This document shows, one piece after another, positions 25,227-35,003 of a stretch of 64,000 nucleotides of DNA (position 1 is the stretch's first letter; the number at the start of each line of letters is the position of its first letter). Below the pieces are notes generated by a model that did not search any database, was not told where the DNA came from, and was given only the letters and a program-made list of their open reading frames with translations. The stretch spans positions 124,001 to 188,000 of the forward strand of contig JALELZ010000005.1 in the NCBI GenBank assembly GCA_022768465.1, in the 5' to 3' direction. The position numbers were made by a program, and so were the translations under genes. This DNA is from Lachnospiraceae bacterium. Its GTDB lineage: Bacteria; Bacillota; Clostridia; Lachnospirales; Lachnospiraceae.

Positions 25227-26384
25227 TCAAATCTTCTTCAAGGTCTCAATTACATAATCAGTAAATGTCTTTGCATCGGCACCGTCGGCATGTCCTGTCA
25301 TAACGACCTTCTTTTCTGTTTCAAGACAAATATCCATAGCCTTCTTAAGCTTATCCGCCTTATCTGTAAGTGCAATGTGGCGAAGCAGCATCTCCAATGC
25401 TCTTATGATGCTTGACGGATTTGCGTATTCACCCTCGCCTCGTTCCATCTTTCTCGGAGCTGAACCATGAATAGCCTCAAACATAGCATAGCGGTCTCCG
25501 GTATTTGAGCTTCCCGCAGTACCTACTCCGCCCTGAAGCTGTGCAGCCTCATCCGTGATAATGTCTCCGTAAAGATTCGGAAGGATAAATACCTGGAAGG
25601 TATTTCTGATTCGAGGATTTACAAGATTAGCTGTCATTATATCAATGTAGTAATCATCAACAGTGATTCCCGGATAATCTTTAGCCACCTCATGACATAT
25701 CTCTGAAAATCTTCCGTCAGTCTTTTTAAGAATGTTTGCCTTTGTCACTATAGCAACATTAGTCTTGCCGTTATTCTTTGCAAACTCAAAGGCAGTTCTT
25801 GCTATTCTTCTTGTTCCTGACTCTGTCGTAACCTTGAAATCCATGTTTAGCTTTCCCGGAATGCTTATGCCTCTGCTTCCGAGTGCATATTCGCCCTCAG
25901 TATTCTCACGGAAAAAGGTCCAGTCTATACCTTCCTCAGGAATGCTTACAGGTCTGACATTGGCATATAAGTCAAGCTCACGGCGAAGCGCAACATTGGC
26001 ACTCTCAAGAGTACCGCCCTTAAGAGTTGTTGTCGGTCCCTTTAAGAGAACATCACAGGTCTTTATCTCCGCAAGAACATCATCCGGTACAGCCTTACCC
26101 TTTGCCTCACGGTTCTCAATGGTAAGTCCTTCTATGTTCTTTATTACGATCTTTCCTGACTCGATTTCTTCCTTAAGGAGTTCATCCATAACACGCATGG
26201 TTTCTCTGGTGATGATAGGCCCAATACCGTCTCCTCCGCATACCCCGACAGTTATCTGCTCCATAGCTGCAAAATCCTTTGGTGCATCGGCCTTCTCCAT
26301 GCGGTTCTCACGCTCTATCTGCTCTAAAAGCAGGTTTCTGAAATGCTCGACTGCTTTATCAACTGATACATTTATCTCGTCCAT
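25227..26384 (-). CDS. icd: Isocitrate/isopropylmalate-family dehydrogenase, probably isocitrate dehydrogenase
   Basis: This is a beta-decarboxylating dehydrogenase of 385 residues. GGDGIGP is at about 50-56, the substrate arginines lie in ALRRELDLYANVRP, FFRENTEGEY holds the Tyr of the active site, and NLYGDIITDEAA the metal-binding aspartates; HGSAPR is the cofactor loop. An extra N-terminal helix of about 45 residues precedes the core. LeuB-type activity is possible from sequence, but the operon with a putative Re-citrate synthase points to isocitrate oxidation to 2-oxoglutarate. Aconitase is not in the window. Confidence 0.82.
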   Translation of the reverse strand: MDEINVSVDKAVEHFRNLLLEQIERENRMEKADAPKDFAAMEQITVGVCGGDGIGPIITRETMRVMDELLKEEIESGKIVIKNIEGLTIENREAKGKAVPDDVLAEIKTCDVLLKGPTTTLKGGTLESANVALRRELDLYANVRPVSIPEEGIDWTFFRENTEGEYALGSRGISIPGKLNMDFKVTTESGTRRIARTAFEFAKNNGKTNVAIVTKANILKKTDGRFSEICHEVAKDYPGITVDDYYIDIMTANLVNPRIRNTFQVFILPNLYGDIITDEAAQLQGGVGTAGSSNTGDRYAMFEAIHGSAPRKMERGEGEYANPSSIIRALEMLLRHIALTDKADKLKKAMDICLETEKKVVMTGHADGADAKTFTDYVIETLKKI

Positions 26385-26440
26385 GTCTCTATTCTCCGGT
26401 CATATTTATATAATATTCAAATTAACAGCTGTATTAACAT

Positions 26441-27103
26441 TTACTCCGTATCCGGAAGCTCTTTTATTCTGTCTCTTGCATCTACAGTATGCTGAGTAAC
26501 TCTTTCTCTTGTGAGATCCGGATCGTGAAGCTTAAGAGCCTCATAGATAGCAAAATGCTCATGCAGAGATTCTTCAGCTCTCGACTTCTTACTTATAGAG
26601 GCTTTTCTGAACTTCGTCATCTTTCTGTGTATCTGAAGCAGTACGTCCTTATATGCCTGACTTCCGCAGCTGTCATAAAGAACTGCATGGAACTGTGAAT
26701 CCAGATCCTTTATATTGTCGGCATTATCCTTTGGATCGCCCTTTTCAATATAATACTTCTGCAGATCAAGGATCTCGCCCATCTTCTTAAGATCCTCATC
26801 AGTGATATTTACAGCTGCTCTTGCACCGGCATTACCCTCGAGACCGATTCTTATCTCATACATATCGAGCATATCCGTTTTACTGATGCCTACTACTGTA
26901 AGACCCTTGCCGCTGTCTTTAAGGATGTGCTCCTGCTCAAGTCTTCTAATTGCCTCTCTTACAGGAGTGCGGCTGACTCCCAGCTCCTCTGAAAGCTTCA
27001 TTTCGCTTAAGATTTCGCCTCTTTTGTATTTTCCTGATAATATTTCCTTTTCAAGCTGTTCAAATATCTGATCAGCTATAGATATAGTTCTGTGATCTCT
27101 CAT
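26441..27103 (-). CDS. GntR-family regulator, FadR/FCD subfamily
   Basis: This is a 220-residue repressor-type protein. The N-terminal winged helix has the GntR pattern (LEKEILSGKYKRGEILSEMKLSEELGVSRTPVREAIRRLE). The C-terminal all-helical FCD domain has the metal/ligand residues in EIRIGLEGNAGARA, DSQFHAVLY and HEHFAIYEAL. It starts two bases after the citrate synthase-like gene and is followed by icd, so it likely controls this operon, perhaps in response to an organic acid. A matching palindrome lies at the operon promoter (28657-28668). Confidence 0.93.
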   Translation of the reverse strand: MRDHRTISIADQIFEQLEKEILSGKYKRGEILSEMKLSEELGVSRTPVREAIRRLEQEHILKDSGKGLTVVGISKTDMLDMYEIRIGLEGNAGARAAVNITDEDLKKMGEILDLQKYYIEKGDPKDNADNIKDLDSQFHAVLYDSCGSQAYKDVLLQIHRKMTKFRKASISKKSRAEESLHEHFAIYEALKLHDPDLTRERVTQHTVDARDRIKELPDTE

Positions 27104-27105
27104 GA

Positions 27106-28485
27106 TTATGCCTGTCTCTTATACTTTCCGTTTGAAAACTCTTCTATCTTTGTCTCTATCTCTTCTGTAGAAAGTGTGGCTGTTCTTCCACCCTCATACT
27201 CACTGTCTACCCAAGCCTTGAGCTTTATTACTACCTCGTCCTTCTTATCGACCTCGGCATCACCCTTAAGACGGTAGTTCTGATTCATCCAATAAGCAAT
27301 TCCGGCAAGTCCTGAATTTTTATTGATCATAACCATAGCAGGTCTGTTAAGTATTTTTTCTGTATTAAAGATATTGTATATCTCTTCGTCCTTAAGAAGT
27401 CCGTCTGCATGGATGCCTGCTCTTGTAACATTAAAGTTTCTGCCTACAAAAGGAGTCATCGGAGGTATGTTATAGCCGATCTCATTCTTATAATAATCTG
27501 CAATCTCGGTTATTACTGTAGGATCCATTCCGTCAAGAGAACCTCTTAATGAGGCATATTCAAATACCATTGCCTCAAGCGGAACATTTCCGGTGCGCTC
27601 TCCTATTCCGAGCAGCGAGCAGTTAACCGCGCATGCTCCGTAGAGCCATGCTGTAGCTGCATTTGAAACCGCCTTATAAAAATCATTATGTCCATGCCAC
27701 TCTAAGAGCTCACTCTTAACATCAGAATAGTGCTGAAGTCCGTAAATAATACCCGGAACACTTCGTGGAAGCGAAACCTCAGTATATGGAATTCCGTAGC
27801 CCATAGTATCGCAGGCTCTGATTCTTACCGGTATTCCTGCTTCATCAGAAAGCTTCATAAGCTCATTTACAAAAGGCACTACAAAGCCGTAGAAATCAGC
27901 TCTTGTAATATCCTCAAGATGACAGCGCGGCATAACACCCGCATCAAATGCATCTCTTACTGTTGCAAGATACATATCCATAGCCTGACGTCTGGTCATC
28001 TTAAGCTTATTAAAGATATGGTAATCCGAACATGAAACAAGGATTCCTGTCTCTCTGATACCCATGTCCTTTACGAGCTTGAAGTCCTCTCTGCTCGCCC
28101 TTATCCATGTTGTTATCTCAGGGAATTTAAGGCCCAGGTCCTGACAGCGGCGAACCGCCTCTCTGTCCTTTTCACTGTATATAAAGAATTCTGTCTGTCT
28201 GATAATACCGTATGGACCTCCGAGTCTGCTCATAAGCTTATAAAGGTCTACTATCTGCTGAACGGTATAAGGATTTATTGACTGCTGCCCATCACGGAAT
28301 GTAGTATCGGTTATCCATATTTCCTCAGGCATATTCATAGGAACACGTCTGTGGTTGAATGCCACCTTCGGTACCTCGTCATAGCTGAAATATGTACGAT
28401 AAAGATTAGGCTCCGCAACGTCCTGAAGCGAATACCTGTATTCATTTTCCTCAAGAAGATTTGTTTTTGTTGAAATATCAAGCAT
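27106..28485 (-). CDS. Putative Re-citrate synthase (homocitrate/isopropylmalate synthase family)
   Basis: This is a DRE-TIM metallolyase-type condensing enzyme. It has the TTFRDGQQSINPY active-site motif near residue 40, the metal-binding HGHND (WHGHNDFYKAV) near residue 240, and GIGERTGNVPLEAMV. Length is about 459 residues without the LeuA regulatory domain. The close family in Clostridia includes the Re-face citrate synthase of Clostridium kluyveri and is often misnamed isopropylmalate synthase or histone-lysine methyltransferase. Cotranscription with an isocitrate dehydrogenase-type gene supports citrate synthesis. I chose the ATG at 28485, with GGGAGG upstream. Confidence 0.72.
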   Translation of the reverse strand: MLDISTKTNLLEENEYRYSLQDVAEPNLYRTYFSYDEVPKVAFNHRRVPMNMPEEIWITDTTFRDGQQSINPYTVQQIVDLYKLMSRLGGPYGIIRQTEFFIYSEKDREAVRRCQDLGLKFPEITTWIRASREDFKLVKDMGIRETGILVSCSDYHIFNKLKMTRRQAMDMYLATVRDAFDAGVMPRCHLEDITRADFYGFVVPFVNELMKLSDEAGIPVRIRACDTMGYGIPYTEVSLPRSVPGIIYGLQHYSDVKSELLEWHGHNDFYKAVSNAATAWLYGACAVNCSLLGIGERTGNVPLEAMVFEYASLRGSLDGMDPTVITEIADYYKNEIGYNIPPMTPFVGRNFNVTRAGIHADGLLKDEEIYNIFNTEKILNRPAMVMINKNSGLAGIAYWMNQNYRLKGDAEVDKKDEVVIKLKAWVDSEYEGGRTATLSTEEIETKIEEFSNGKYKRQA

Positions 28486-28656
28486 AGTCTGCCTCCCTGT
28501 CATGTATCCCACAGTGAAAACTAATAGTATCCTTATATAAATGATGTATTCGCTTATTTTGGGCCATTGCGTTTAAGCTTTAACATCAAATTAATATATG
28601 CTTATTTATTTATATAATATATAACAAAAGTGCGTGTACTCATGTTTTATATAGTT

Positions 28657-28702
28657 CATGTATACATGTGTACCATTATAGCCATATGTTTTTCTTTGTC
28701 CA
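28657..28702 (-). promoter_or_regulatory. Promoter and GntR-type operator of the citrate synthase operon
   Basis: On the - strand TGGACA (28702-28697) and TATAAT (28680-28675) are 16 bases apart. Six bases downstream lies a perfect 12-bp palindrome CATGTATACATG (28668-28657), with the GTATAC core common in FCD-type GntR operators. A protein bound there would cover the start of transcription. The rest of 28486-28831 is very AT-rich leader and spacer with no gene. Confidence 0.6.
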
Positions 28703-28831
28703 TAATTTTTTTATTTTTTTCTTTGTATATTTTCGTATTTTTTTAAATCCACTTCACTTACCATATTTTCTGCTTTCAAATTTCAATACAAATAATCTGC
28801 TTTGAATACTTTAAGCCTCTCAATATTATTT

Positions 28832-28866
28832 AACAAAAATAAGGCCGATGCATTAAGCACCAGCCT
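28832..28866 (-). terminator. Terminator of the M28 peptidase gene
   Basis: Stem 28857-28866 with 28842-28851 (ten pairs, two wobbles; AGGCTGGTGC on the - strand), loop of five, followed by TTATTTTTGTT. It lies about 105 bases after the stop codon of the peptidase gene. Confidence 0.7.
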
Positions 28867-28971
28867 CAACTAAATTTTGGAATTTTTCACTTCTGCCAAC
28901 AACAGCCTTCCCCTTTAGCAGCTGCCGTAAATCTTTGGGAACCACATAAAACTTTAAAGACATTTTTTATA

Positions 28972-31200
28972 TTAAAATGCCTCTGCAAAGTCATTCATAG
29001 CTTCAACTTCCTTTTCCACGCTTTCCTTATAAAGGATCCTCTGAGCATCTAGTGCAGCCTCATATACCGCCTTTTCTGCAGTCAAATCAAGCTCCTTTTC
29101 TCCTGACATGACTTTTTCAAGTATTGATCTTGTAGCGCCCTTGGTATCGGCATAAACAAAACCTTTTCCGGTTCCGTAATTTCTTGTCTTTGAAGGATCT
29201 GTAAGCATGTCATCTACTACCGCTACTGTCTCAGGATTGAAATAATACTTACTATATTCCCCGCCTCCGTTAAGCATATAGGCAATATCAAGTACTCCGT
29301 CTTCATCATTCGCAAGCTCCCCCTCATCAATAGCAGCTATTATCGCTTCTAATAATGCAGTGTTATCCTGATAAGCCGAATGAAAACTTGCCACCTCTTC
29401 TGTGTTTATTATATTTACAAAATTATCCTGAACATACTTAAATGCCTTCAATGTGGATGCATTTATTACTCTTTCCTCTTCATAAAGCTTTGCAAGCTCT
29501 TCATCTGAAGCCCCATCGGCAACCGCCTTTTTATATCTGTTGTTTACATCGTTTATTTTATTATTTTGTGCCTCAGCTGCTTCACGCATTACGTTTAGAC
29601 CCTTTTCGTAGGACGATACATCAATTCCTGCAGTTTCAGCAATATCACTGTCAAAAAATCCTTCCATGTCATCTGCGCTTAATGAAAGATCAAGCTCAAG
29701 TGCGGGCATCCTATCAATGTAAATGGCAAGCGCTCCATAGGTAGTGATATTTGCAGTCATTACCTCCTTTGAATAGGTATCGCTGTCATCATGAGCAGTA
29801 TGATATCTCTGCTGATACCATCCTTCAGGTCCATCCTGCGAGAAAGGAACATTTACTATATAAGGTACTACTGCCAATCTGTATGAAATTCCGTCCTCCT
29901 GAACTCCGCTAGGTGTTATTTCGTCTGAAATTCCCTCTGTATATGCATCTGTTACACCAGGTGCAAGCTCTGCCTTAACAAATGATTTTATAAGATTTTC
30001 AAACTCCGGAACACTTTGAAATTCAAGCATATCGGCTCCATCATTAATTGCCGGGAGCTCAAAATTAAGCATTCCTATAATTTTGCCCTGCCATTCCGGT
30101 CTTGCATGATTTATCATCTCCCATGCACCTGTGGTGTAGTCGGACTGGGTTCCTGAGGTACCCCATTCCTCTGCTGCATGAGCTATAAAATAAATATCAT
30201 TTTGCGGCTCATAGCCTGACTCTTTCATTGCCTTTGCTATGGACATAATAAGTCCGATAGCGGTTGAATCATCCTGAAACCCCCAGAAATATTTATCGTA
30301 ATGTCCGGAAAGAACTATTATCTGATCTGAATTTTTTCCTTTTATTCTGCCAATGACATTATAAGCTTTTCCGTCACCGATACTGATTTTATTATCAAGA
30401 ATAAGTGTGGCCTTATCCTTTCCTTCCTTAATAGCCTCCTGAATTGCCTTTGCCTCATTTCTGGAAATAGATACACACGGCATAATATCACTATCACATA
30501 CATCATGAACATTCGCATCATCATCACTGAGTGTCGCATAGCCTTCATTTCCAATCGGATATGTTACGATAGCCGCCGCACCATGAACATCTGCCTCATC
30601 CATGTACACATCTATCCACTGCTCGTTGTATTGATCAACACCAACAAGCACTATTTTATTCTTTACATCAAGCCCTTCATATTCATCCATAGTACCGGTT
30701 CCGACATCAACTATCTCTGCAGTAAGTCCGTTTTCATCAGTACCATTTGTCGCGTATGGGTAAGGAACCATTTCAAGCTCTGTGCCGTCTATAGTTAGGC
30801 TTCCTCCTCTGAAGTCCCAGCTGTCAACTGATATAGGGACCTTCTCAACATCCTCAAGTCCTATATCTTTCATTAAATCACTGAGATAATTTGCTGCCTT
30901 ATGCTCTGCCTCACTGCCCGCCATACGCCAGCCATATTCAGGGGTACTCTGCAGCTCCTTATCATATGCCAACTTGCATGCAACATCATATCCGAAGCTT
31001 TCATCAGCCTTTTGGACAAATGCTGCTATGGCTTCATTAATAATTTCAAGCCCCGCTTCAGCCGCTTCTTCCGCCTTTTCGGCATCAGTTGTCTGTGTTT
31101 CTGCCGAGGTTCCTTCAACATTGCCATTTGTCCCGCATGCACTCATACTGAGCACAAATGCTGCCGCTAAAAAAGCAGCCCACAATTTTGTTTTTCTCAT
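28972..31200 (-). CDS. M28-family zinc peptidase, secreted lipoprotein
   Basis: This is a 742-residue extracellular aminopeptidase-like protein. The signal peptide ends in the lipobox SMSAC (Cys22). A protease-associated domain (about 165-250, with the DVHGAAAIVTYP segment) is inserted before the catalytic core. Core metal residues are in LSGHYDKYF and DDSTAIGL, with the catalytic pair in HAAEEWG and a later His in YHTAHDDSD. A helical C-terminal region of about 230 residues is Glu/Ala-rich. The substrate is unknown; peptide scavenging is likely. A membrane LuxR-type regulator lies immediately upstream on the same strand. Confidence 0.9.
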   Translation of the reverse strand: MRKTKLWAAFLAAAFVLSMSACGTNGNVEGTSAETQTTDAEKAEEAAEAGLEIINEAIAAFVQKADESFGYDVACKLAYDKELQSTPEYGWRMAGSEAEHKAANYLSDLMKDIGLEDVEKVPISVDSWDFRGGSLTIDGTELEMVPYPYATNGTDENGLTAEIVDVGTGTMDEYEGLDVKNKIVLVGVDQYNEQWIDVYMDEADVHGAAAIVTYPIGNEGYATLSDDDANVHDVCDSDIMPCVSISRNEAKAIQEAIKEGKDKATLILDNKISIGDGKAYNVIGRIKGKNSDQIIVLSGHYDKYFWGFQDDSTAIGLIMSIAKAMKESGYEPQNDIYFIAHAAEEWGTSGTQSDYTTGAWEMINHARPEWQGKIIGMLNFELPAINDGADMLEFQSVPEFENLIKSFVKAELAPGVTDAYTEGISDEITPSGVQEDGISYRLAVVPYIVNVPFSQDGPEGWYQQRYHTAHDDSDTYSKEVMTANITTYGALAIYIDRMPALELDLSLSADDMEGFFDSDIAETAGIDVSSYEKGLNVMREAAEAQNNKINDVNNRYKKAVADGASDEELAKLYEEERVINASTLKAFKYVQDNFVNIINTEEVASFHSAYQDNTALLEAIIAAIDEGELANDEDGVLDIAYMLNGGGEYSKYYFNPETVAVVDDMLTDPSKTRNYGTGKGFVYADTKGATRSILEKVMSGEKELDLTAEKAVYEAALDAQRILYKESVEKEVEAMNDFAEAF

Positions 31201-31377
31201 AGCTTCCTCCCTAAAATATATTTTGGAGCAGTTACTTACCGGATTATTGGCTGCTTAAGCATTTATTTCATAATTCAATTATCTTTTTCACATTTTAACA
31301 GGCTTTGCTCATACTGATCTGCGGACTTATGCTTTATTCAGATAAGCTATATCCTCAATACCGCGGATCTGCTTACA

Positions 31378-32499
31378 TTACTTTAGATTCTGATCAGTCC
31401 TGACTTCATAAGTAGCAAACACATTCATGAGCTGACTGCGTCTGGTAACCTCAAGCTTTCCGTAAATACTGTGTACATGAGCTTTAACTGTGCCTATAGA
31501 TATGAGCAAACGATCAGCTATTTCCTGATTTGACTTTCCTTCAAGCAACAGCCTCAGTATTTCGCCCTCTCTTTCTGTTATACCGAAACTTCTGCAGAAA
31601 TCAAACAGCTGTATTGAATCACTGCAGATCTGCATAACCGCTGCTTTATCTGAATTGACAGAACGCCTGGCATTTCTCTCTGTCAGATCCTTAAGCTCCG
31701 CCTCCTTCTGCGAAAGCTTCTGCTGTATAGGCAGTAAATGCTGTCGTACAGCATCTTCGATGCCTTCTGTCATATGTTCGTCTACAAAGCGTCCGGTGAT
31801 CCACATTACACTCAATCCCAGTATAACGGAAAATATATCATCGCACCAACACACACGTCTTTCCAAAAAATGTAATGCTTTACTAGTTTCATTTTCATAA
31901 ATAAAGAACTCGCAAACAAGATTTTCTGCCAAGATCATAAGTGAACATATTCCGCAGATATTTATAATATATCTGAATTTAAGCGCCTCGAGTCTCTGCG
32001 GCATTTCACATTTACGTATTTCATGCCAGAAATACATTACAGCTGCAAGCATAGGTATGCTATACAGATTAAATATGATGAGATTACCAATCATATTATT
32101 CAAAAAATACCCTGCTGCAGTCATTAATATAACCGCACAAAAAGCTCCCGCAGCTCTGAGCCTGCAGCTTTTTCCAAACAGCCCATCAATGAACACAACA
32201 AATATGTACACTTCTGCAGCTGTAATCAATCCCAATATATAGATATCAATTCCGTTGTTTAACAGAATAGTTGCTTCCGGAGATATTTCATAAAATATTT
32301 CTACAAGCTCTACATAAACAGACTCAATAATATATACTAAAAAAAGCTCTTCAAGCCTTTTAAAGCTGCCACGCTGCGTCATACCGTAGGTCATGCTGCA
32401 TCTGCTCATGACTACTGCGAAAAAGATTATGAAGCATACATTATAAGTGTATTTGAAAATACTCATAAGATTTATATAATCATCCTCTAAAATATTCAT
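31378..32499 (-). CDS. LuxR-type regulator with seven-helix membrane domain
   Basis: The first 220 or so residues contain about seven hydrophobic helices. A linker with coiled-coil character (QQKLSQKEAELKDLTER) leads to a C-terminal LuxR/GerE DNA-binding domain (about 305-360, ITEREGEILRLLLEGKSNQEIA, then IGTVKAHVHSIYGKL). It therefore appears to be a one-component membrane sensor that binds DNA directly. The signal is unknown. It lies 177 bases upstream of the M28 peptidase on the same strand and may control it. The ATG at 32499 has no good ribosome site; Met12 is an alternative. Confidence 0.85.
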   Translation of the reverse strand: MNILEDDYINLMSIFKYTYNVCFIIFFAVVMSRCSMTYGMTQRGSFKRLEELFLVYIIESVYVELVEIFYEISPEATILLNNGIDIYILGLITAAEVYIFVVFIDGLFGKSCRLRAAGAFCAVILMTAAGYFLNNMIGNLIIFNLYSIPMLAAVMYFWHEIRKCEMPQRLEALKFRYIINICGICSLMILAENLVCEFFIYENETSKALHFLERRVCWCDDIFSVILGLSVMWITGRFVDEHMTEGIEDAVRQHLLPIQQKLSQKEAELKDLTERNARRSVNSDKAAVMQICSDSIQLFDFCRSFGITEREGEILRLLLEGKSNQEIADRLLISIGTVKAHVHSIYGKLEVTRRSQLMNVFATYEVRTDQNLK

Positions 32500-32759
32500 A
32501 TATGTACATTTTTTTCTTATAATATATACTTGTTTTTGAAATTATGTAACTGCTGTCGTGCAGATTTGCTCCTTTAAGCTGAAAGAAACCTCCATTTCCA
32601 TCTGCACCTTGACCAATTTTATCCGTGTTTGTATATATTATATTTGTCATTATCCACAATTACTATTTATCGAAGGTTGATTTTATTGTGATAAAGTTTA
32701 TAACTTAAGTTTAGTTTTTGTGTACTGTTTATAAATTAAATAAAAGATTTTTGTGATAT

Positions 32760-33440
32760 ATGGAAAAGAAAAAAGATATTAGCAGCTCTGACAATTCTAT
32801 AAAAGGCGTTCCTTGTTATATTCCTTCAAAGGACCTGGTTCGCAATAAGGCTAAGGCTCTTAGGAAAAACCTCGCCACAGATGATAAAGCATCGCTTGAT
32901 AAGGGCGTATATGAAAATACAATTAAGCTTCTTTCTGAGCTTAATGATAATAAAGCTATCAAATGCATATACACCTATGCAAGCTATGGAAAGGAAGCCG
33001 ACACCATTAAGCTTATCGAGCATTTTTTGAACCGGTCAGTAAATATTGCCGTTCCAAAGGTGCTCAGTGACGGGATTATGGATTTTTATCGTATAGGTTC
33101 TATGGAGGATCTGACCTCCGGCTATATGGGTATACCAGAACCAAATTCAAACTGTCAGCTCTGCCCTCATGATGAGTTTAATAGCTATGAAACCCTTATG
33201 CTTATGCCCGGGCTTGCTTTTACAAGAGACGGAAAGCGCTGCGGCTACGGCGGCGGTTATTATGACAGATTCTTACAAACTGAGCCTATGCATTTAAGAG
33301 TAGCACTTTGCTATTCATGGCAGCTTTTTGATGACTTTAAAACAGAAAATACAGATATGTATGTTGACTACATAGTCACCGAAAAGGAGATCATTAAATG
33401 TTCCGTGCCGCATGCAGACAGCAATGAAGAGCAGACATGA
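32760..33440 (+). CDS. 5-formyltetrahydrofolate cyclo-ligase
   Basis: This enzyme converts 5-formyl-THF to 5,10-methenyl-THF with ATP, recovering a stored and inhibitory folate. It is 226 residues; the family signature near 150-175 is clear (LMLMPGLAFTRDG, CGYGGGYYDRFL). The N-terminal 25 residues before the conserved KDLVRNKAKALRK are extra and hydrophilic, and the ATG has no ribosome site, so the true start may differ. It stands between divergent luxR and convergent glyA, an enzyme of the same one-carbon pathway; 5-formyl-THF is a known inhibitor of GlyA. Confidence 0.9.
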   Translation: MEKKKDISSSDNSIKGVPCYIPSKDLVRNKAKALRKNLATDDKASLDKGVYENTIKLLSELNDNKAIKCIYTYASYGKEADTIKLIEHFLNRSVNIAVPKVLSDGIMDFYRIGSMEDLTSGYMGIPEPNSNCQLCPHDEFNSYETLMLMPGLAFTRDGKRCGYGGGYYDRFLQTEPMHLRVALCYSWQLFDDFKTENTDMYVDYIVTEKEIIKCSVPHADSNEEQT

Positions 33441-33492
33441 TCCTTTTCCAGTTATCATAGCTTTATCATGAACTTAACCATTACTTTTAACC

Positions 33493-33526
33493 AAAAAATC
33501 CGAGGCAGCTAAGGCTTCGGATTTTT
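33493..33526. terminator. Convergent terminator between the cyclo-ligase and glyA genes
   Basis: AAAAATCCGAGGC pairs with GCTTCGGATTTTT around a short loop. The A-run and T-run on either side make it able to work in both directions. It lies 50 bases after the cyclo-ligase stop and about 95 bases after the glyA stop. Confidence 0.85.
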
Positions 33527-33622
33527 CGGTAAGGTAATATATGATCAAAACTTTTGATATTATGGCAATTTATAATTTTATTTCATTCTGTTTTTACACA
33601 CGGTAACAAGCCATTTGTTCTA

Positions 33623-34870
33623 TCACTCATAGAGCGGATATTTATTGCAGAGCTTTGTTACTTCTTCTCTGATATAATCTCTCTTATTTTCGAAGTCGGT
33701 TGCAGCCAGCCATATGCATTCAGCAACCTTCGGCATATCCTCTTCCTTTAAGCCTCTGGATGTAACTGCAGGTGTTCCGATACGAACTCCTGAGGTAACA
33801 AACGGACTGCGAGGATCATTTGGCACAGTATTTTTATTAAGTGTTATATATGCCTCATCACAACGGATCTGGAGCTCTTTTCCTGAAATGTCCATATTTC
33901 TGAGATCCACAAGCATAAGGTGATTATCGGTTCCTCCTGAAACTATGTCAAAGCCCTGCTTCATAAGCTCTGAGCAAAGTGCTGCGGCATTAAGCTTTAT
34001 CTGATGCTGATATGTCTTAAACTCAGGCTTAAGCGCCTCTCCGAAGCAAACAGCCTTAGCTGCGATAACATGCTCTAAAGGACCGCCCTGTGTTCCCGGG
34101 AATACAGCCTTATTGAAGTTGAATTTCTCAGCCGCTTCCTTATTGGCAAGGATAAGACCGCCTCTTGGACCTCTAAGTGTTTTATGTGTAGTAGTTGTTA
34201 CCACATCTGCATATGGGAACGGACTCTGATGCTCGCCAGCGGCAACAAGTCCTGCGATATGTGCTATGTCACACATGAGGTACGCTCCGCACTTATCTGC
34301 AATCTCTCTGAAACGCTTAAAATCTATGGTTCTTGCATAAGCTGAAGCTCCAGCAAGAATAAGCTTAGGATGGTGCTCCATAGCTAACTTTTCAACCGCG
34401 TCATAATCAATGAAACCGTCATCATTTACACCATAAGGAACTATATTAAAGAAAATTCCGGAGAAATTGACAGGGCTTCCGTGTGAAAGATGTCCGCCGT
34501 GATCAAGACTCATGCTGAGTACTGTGTCGCCAGGCTTAAGCATTGCAATGAATACAGCCATATTTGCCTGAGCTCCGCTGTGCGGCTGAACATTGGCATA
34601 GTCACAGCCAAAAAGCTTTTTTGCACGCTCTATCGCTATATTCTCAACTACGTCTACACACTCACAGCCACCGTAATAACGTTTTCCGGAATAACCTTCT
34701 GCATATTTATTTGTAAGAACTGTTCCCATTGCAGCCATAACCGGCTCAGAAACTATATTTTCAGATGCGATGAGCTCAAGATTTCTTCTCTGTCTTGCAG
34801 CCTCTGCCTCAATAGCCTTGCCCACCTCAGGATCATAGTCTGTAATAAATTTCATCACTTCATTTACCAT
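33623..34870 (-). CDS. glyA: Serine hydroxymethyltransferase
   Basis: This PLP enzyme interconverts serine + THF and glycine + 5,10-methylene-THF. The PLP lysine is in [16 protein letters not shown] near residue 229. [18 protein letters not shown] and [11 protein letters not shown] are typical SHMT blocks. It is 415 residues, complete; AAGGAGG lies 9 bases before the ATG. A glycine riboswitch lies in its leader, so expression appears linked to glycine level. Confidence 0.97.
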   Translation of the reverse strand: MVNEVMKFITDYDPEVGKAIEAEAARQRRNLELIASENIVSEPVMAAMGTVLTNKYAEGYSGKRYYGGCECVDVVENIAIERAKKLFGCDYANVQPHSGAQANMAVFIAMLKPGDTVLSMSLDHGGHLSHGSPVNFSGIFFNIVPYGVNDDGFIDYDAVEKLAMEHHPKLILAGASAYARTIDFKRFREIADKCGAYLMCDIAHIAGLVAAGEHQSPFPYADVVTTTTHKTLRGPRGGLILANKEAAEKFNFNKAVFPGTQGGPLEHVIAAKAVCFGEALKPEFKTYQHQIKLNAAALCSELMKQGFDIVSGGTDNHLMLVDLRNMDISGKELQIRCDEAYITLNKNTVPNDPRSPFVTSGVRIGTPAVTSRGLKEEDMPKVAECIWLAATDFENKRDYIREEVTKLCNKYPLYE

Positions 34871-34929
34871 ATTCGTTTTCCTCCTTGCAATGATCTTTGA
34901 TAAGCCGCTGTACGGTCAGCCCCAAAGGT

Positions 34930-34955
34930 AAAAAAAAGAACCGTCTTTAGCGGCT
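34930..34955 (-). terminator. Terminator-like expression platform in the glyA leader
   Basis: On the - strand AGCCG (34955-34951) pairs with CGGTT (34943-34939), one wobble, directly followed by CTTTTTTTTAC. It lies between the glycine aptamer and the glyA start, where a riboswitch-controlled terminator would be expected. The stem as I can see it is short, so the exact pairing is uncertain. Confidence 0.5.
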
Positions 34956-35003
34956 CCGGAAAATTTTAAGACAAATGATATAAGCACAAAAAATGCTTCT
35001 TCG

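Noticed and set aside
27106-28485. Homocitrate synthase NifV or isopropylmalate synthase LeuA
   Set aside because: The LeuA regulatory domain is missing, no leu or nif genes adjoin, and the operon partner is an isocitrate dehydrogenase-type gene; a Re-citrate synthase fits better, though assay is needed.
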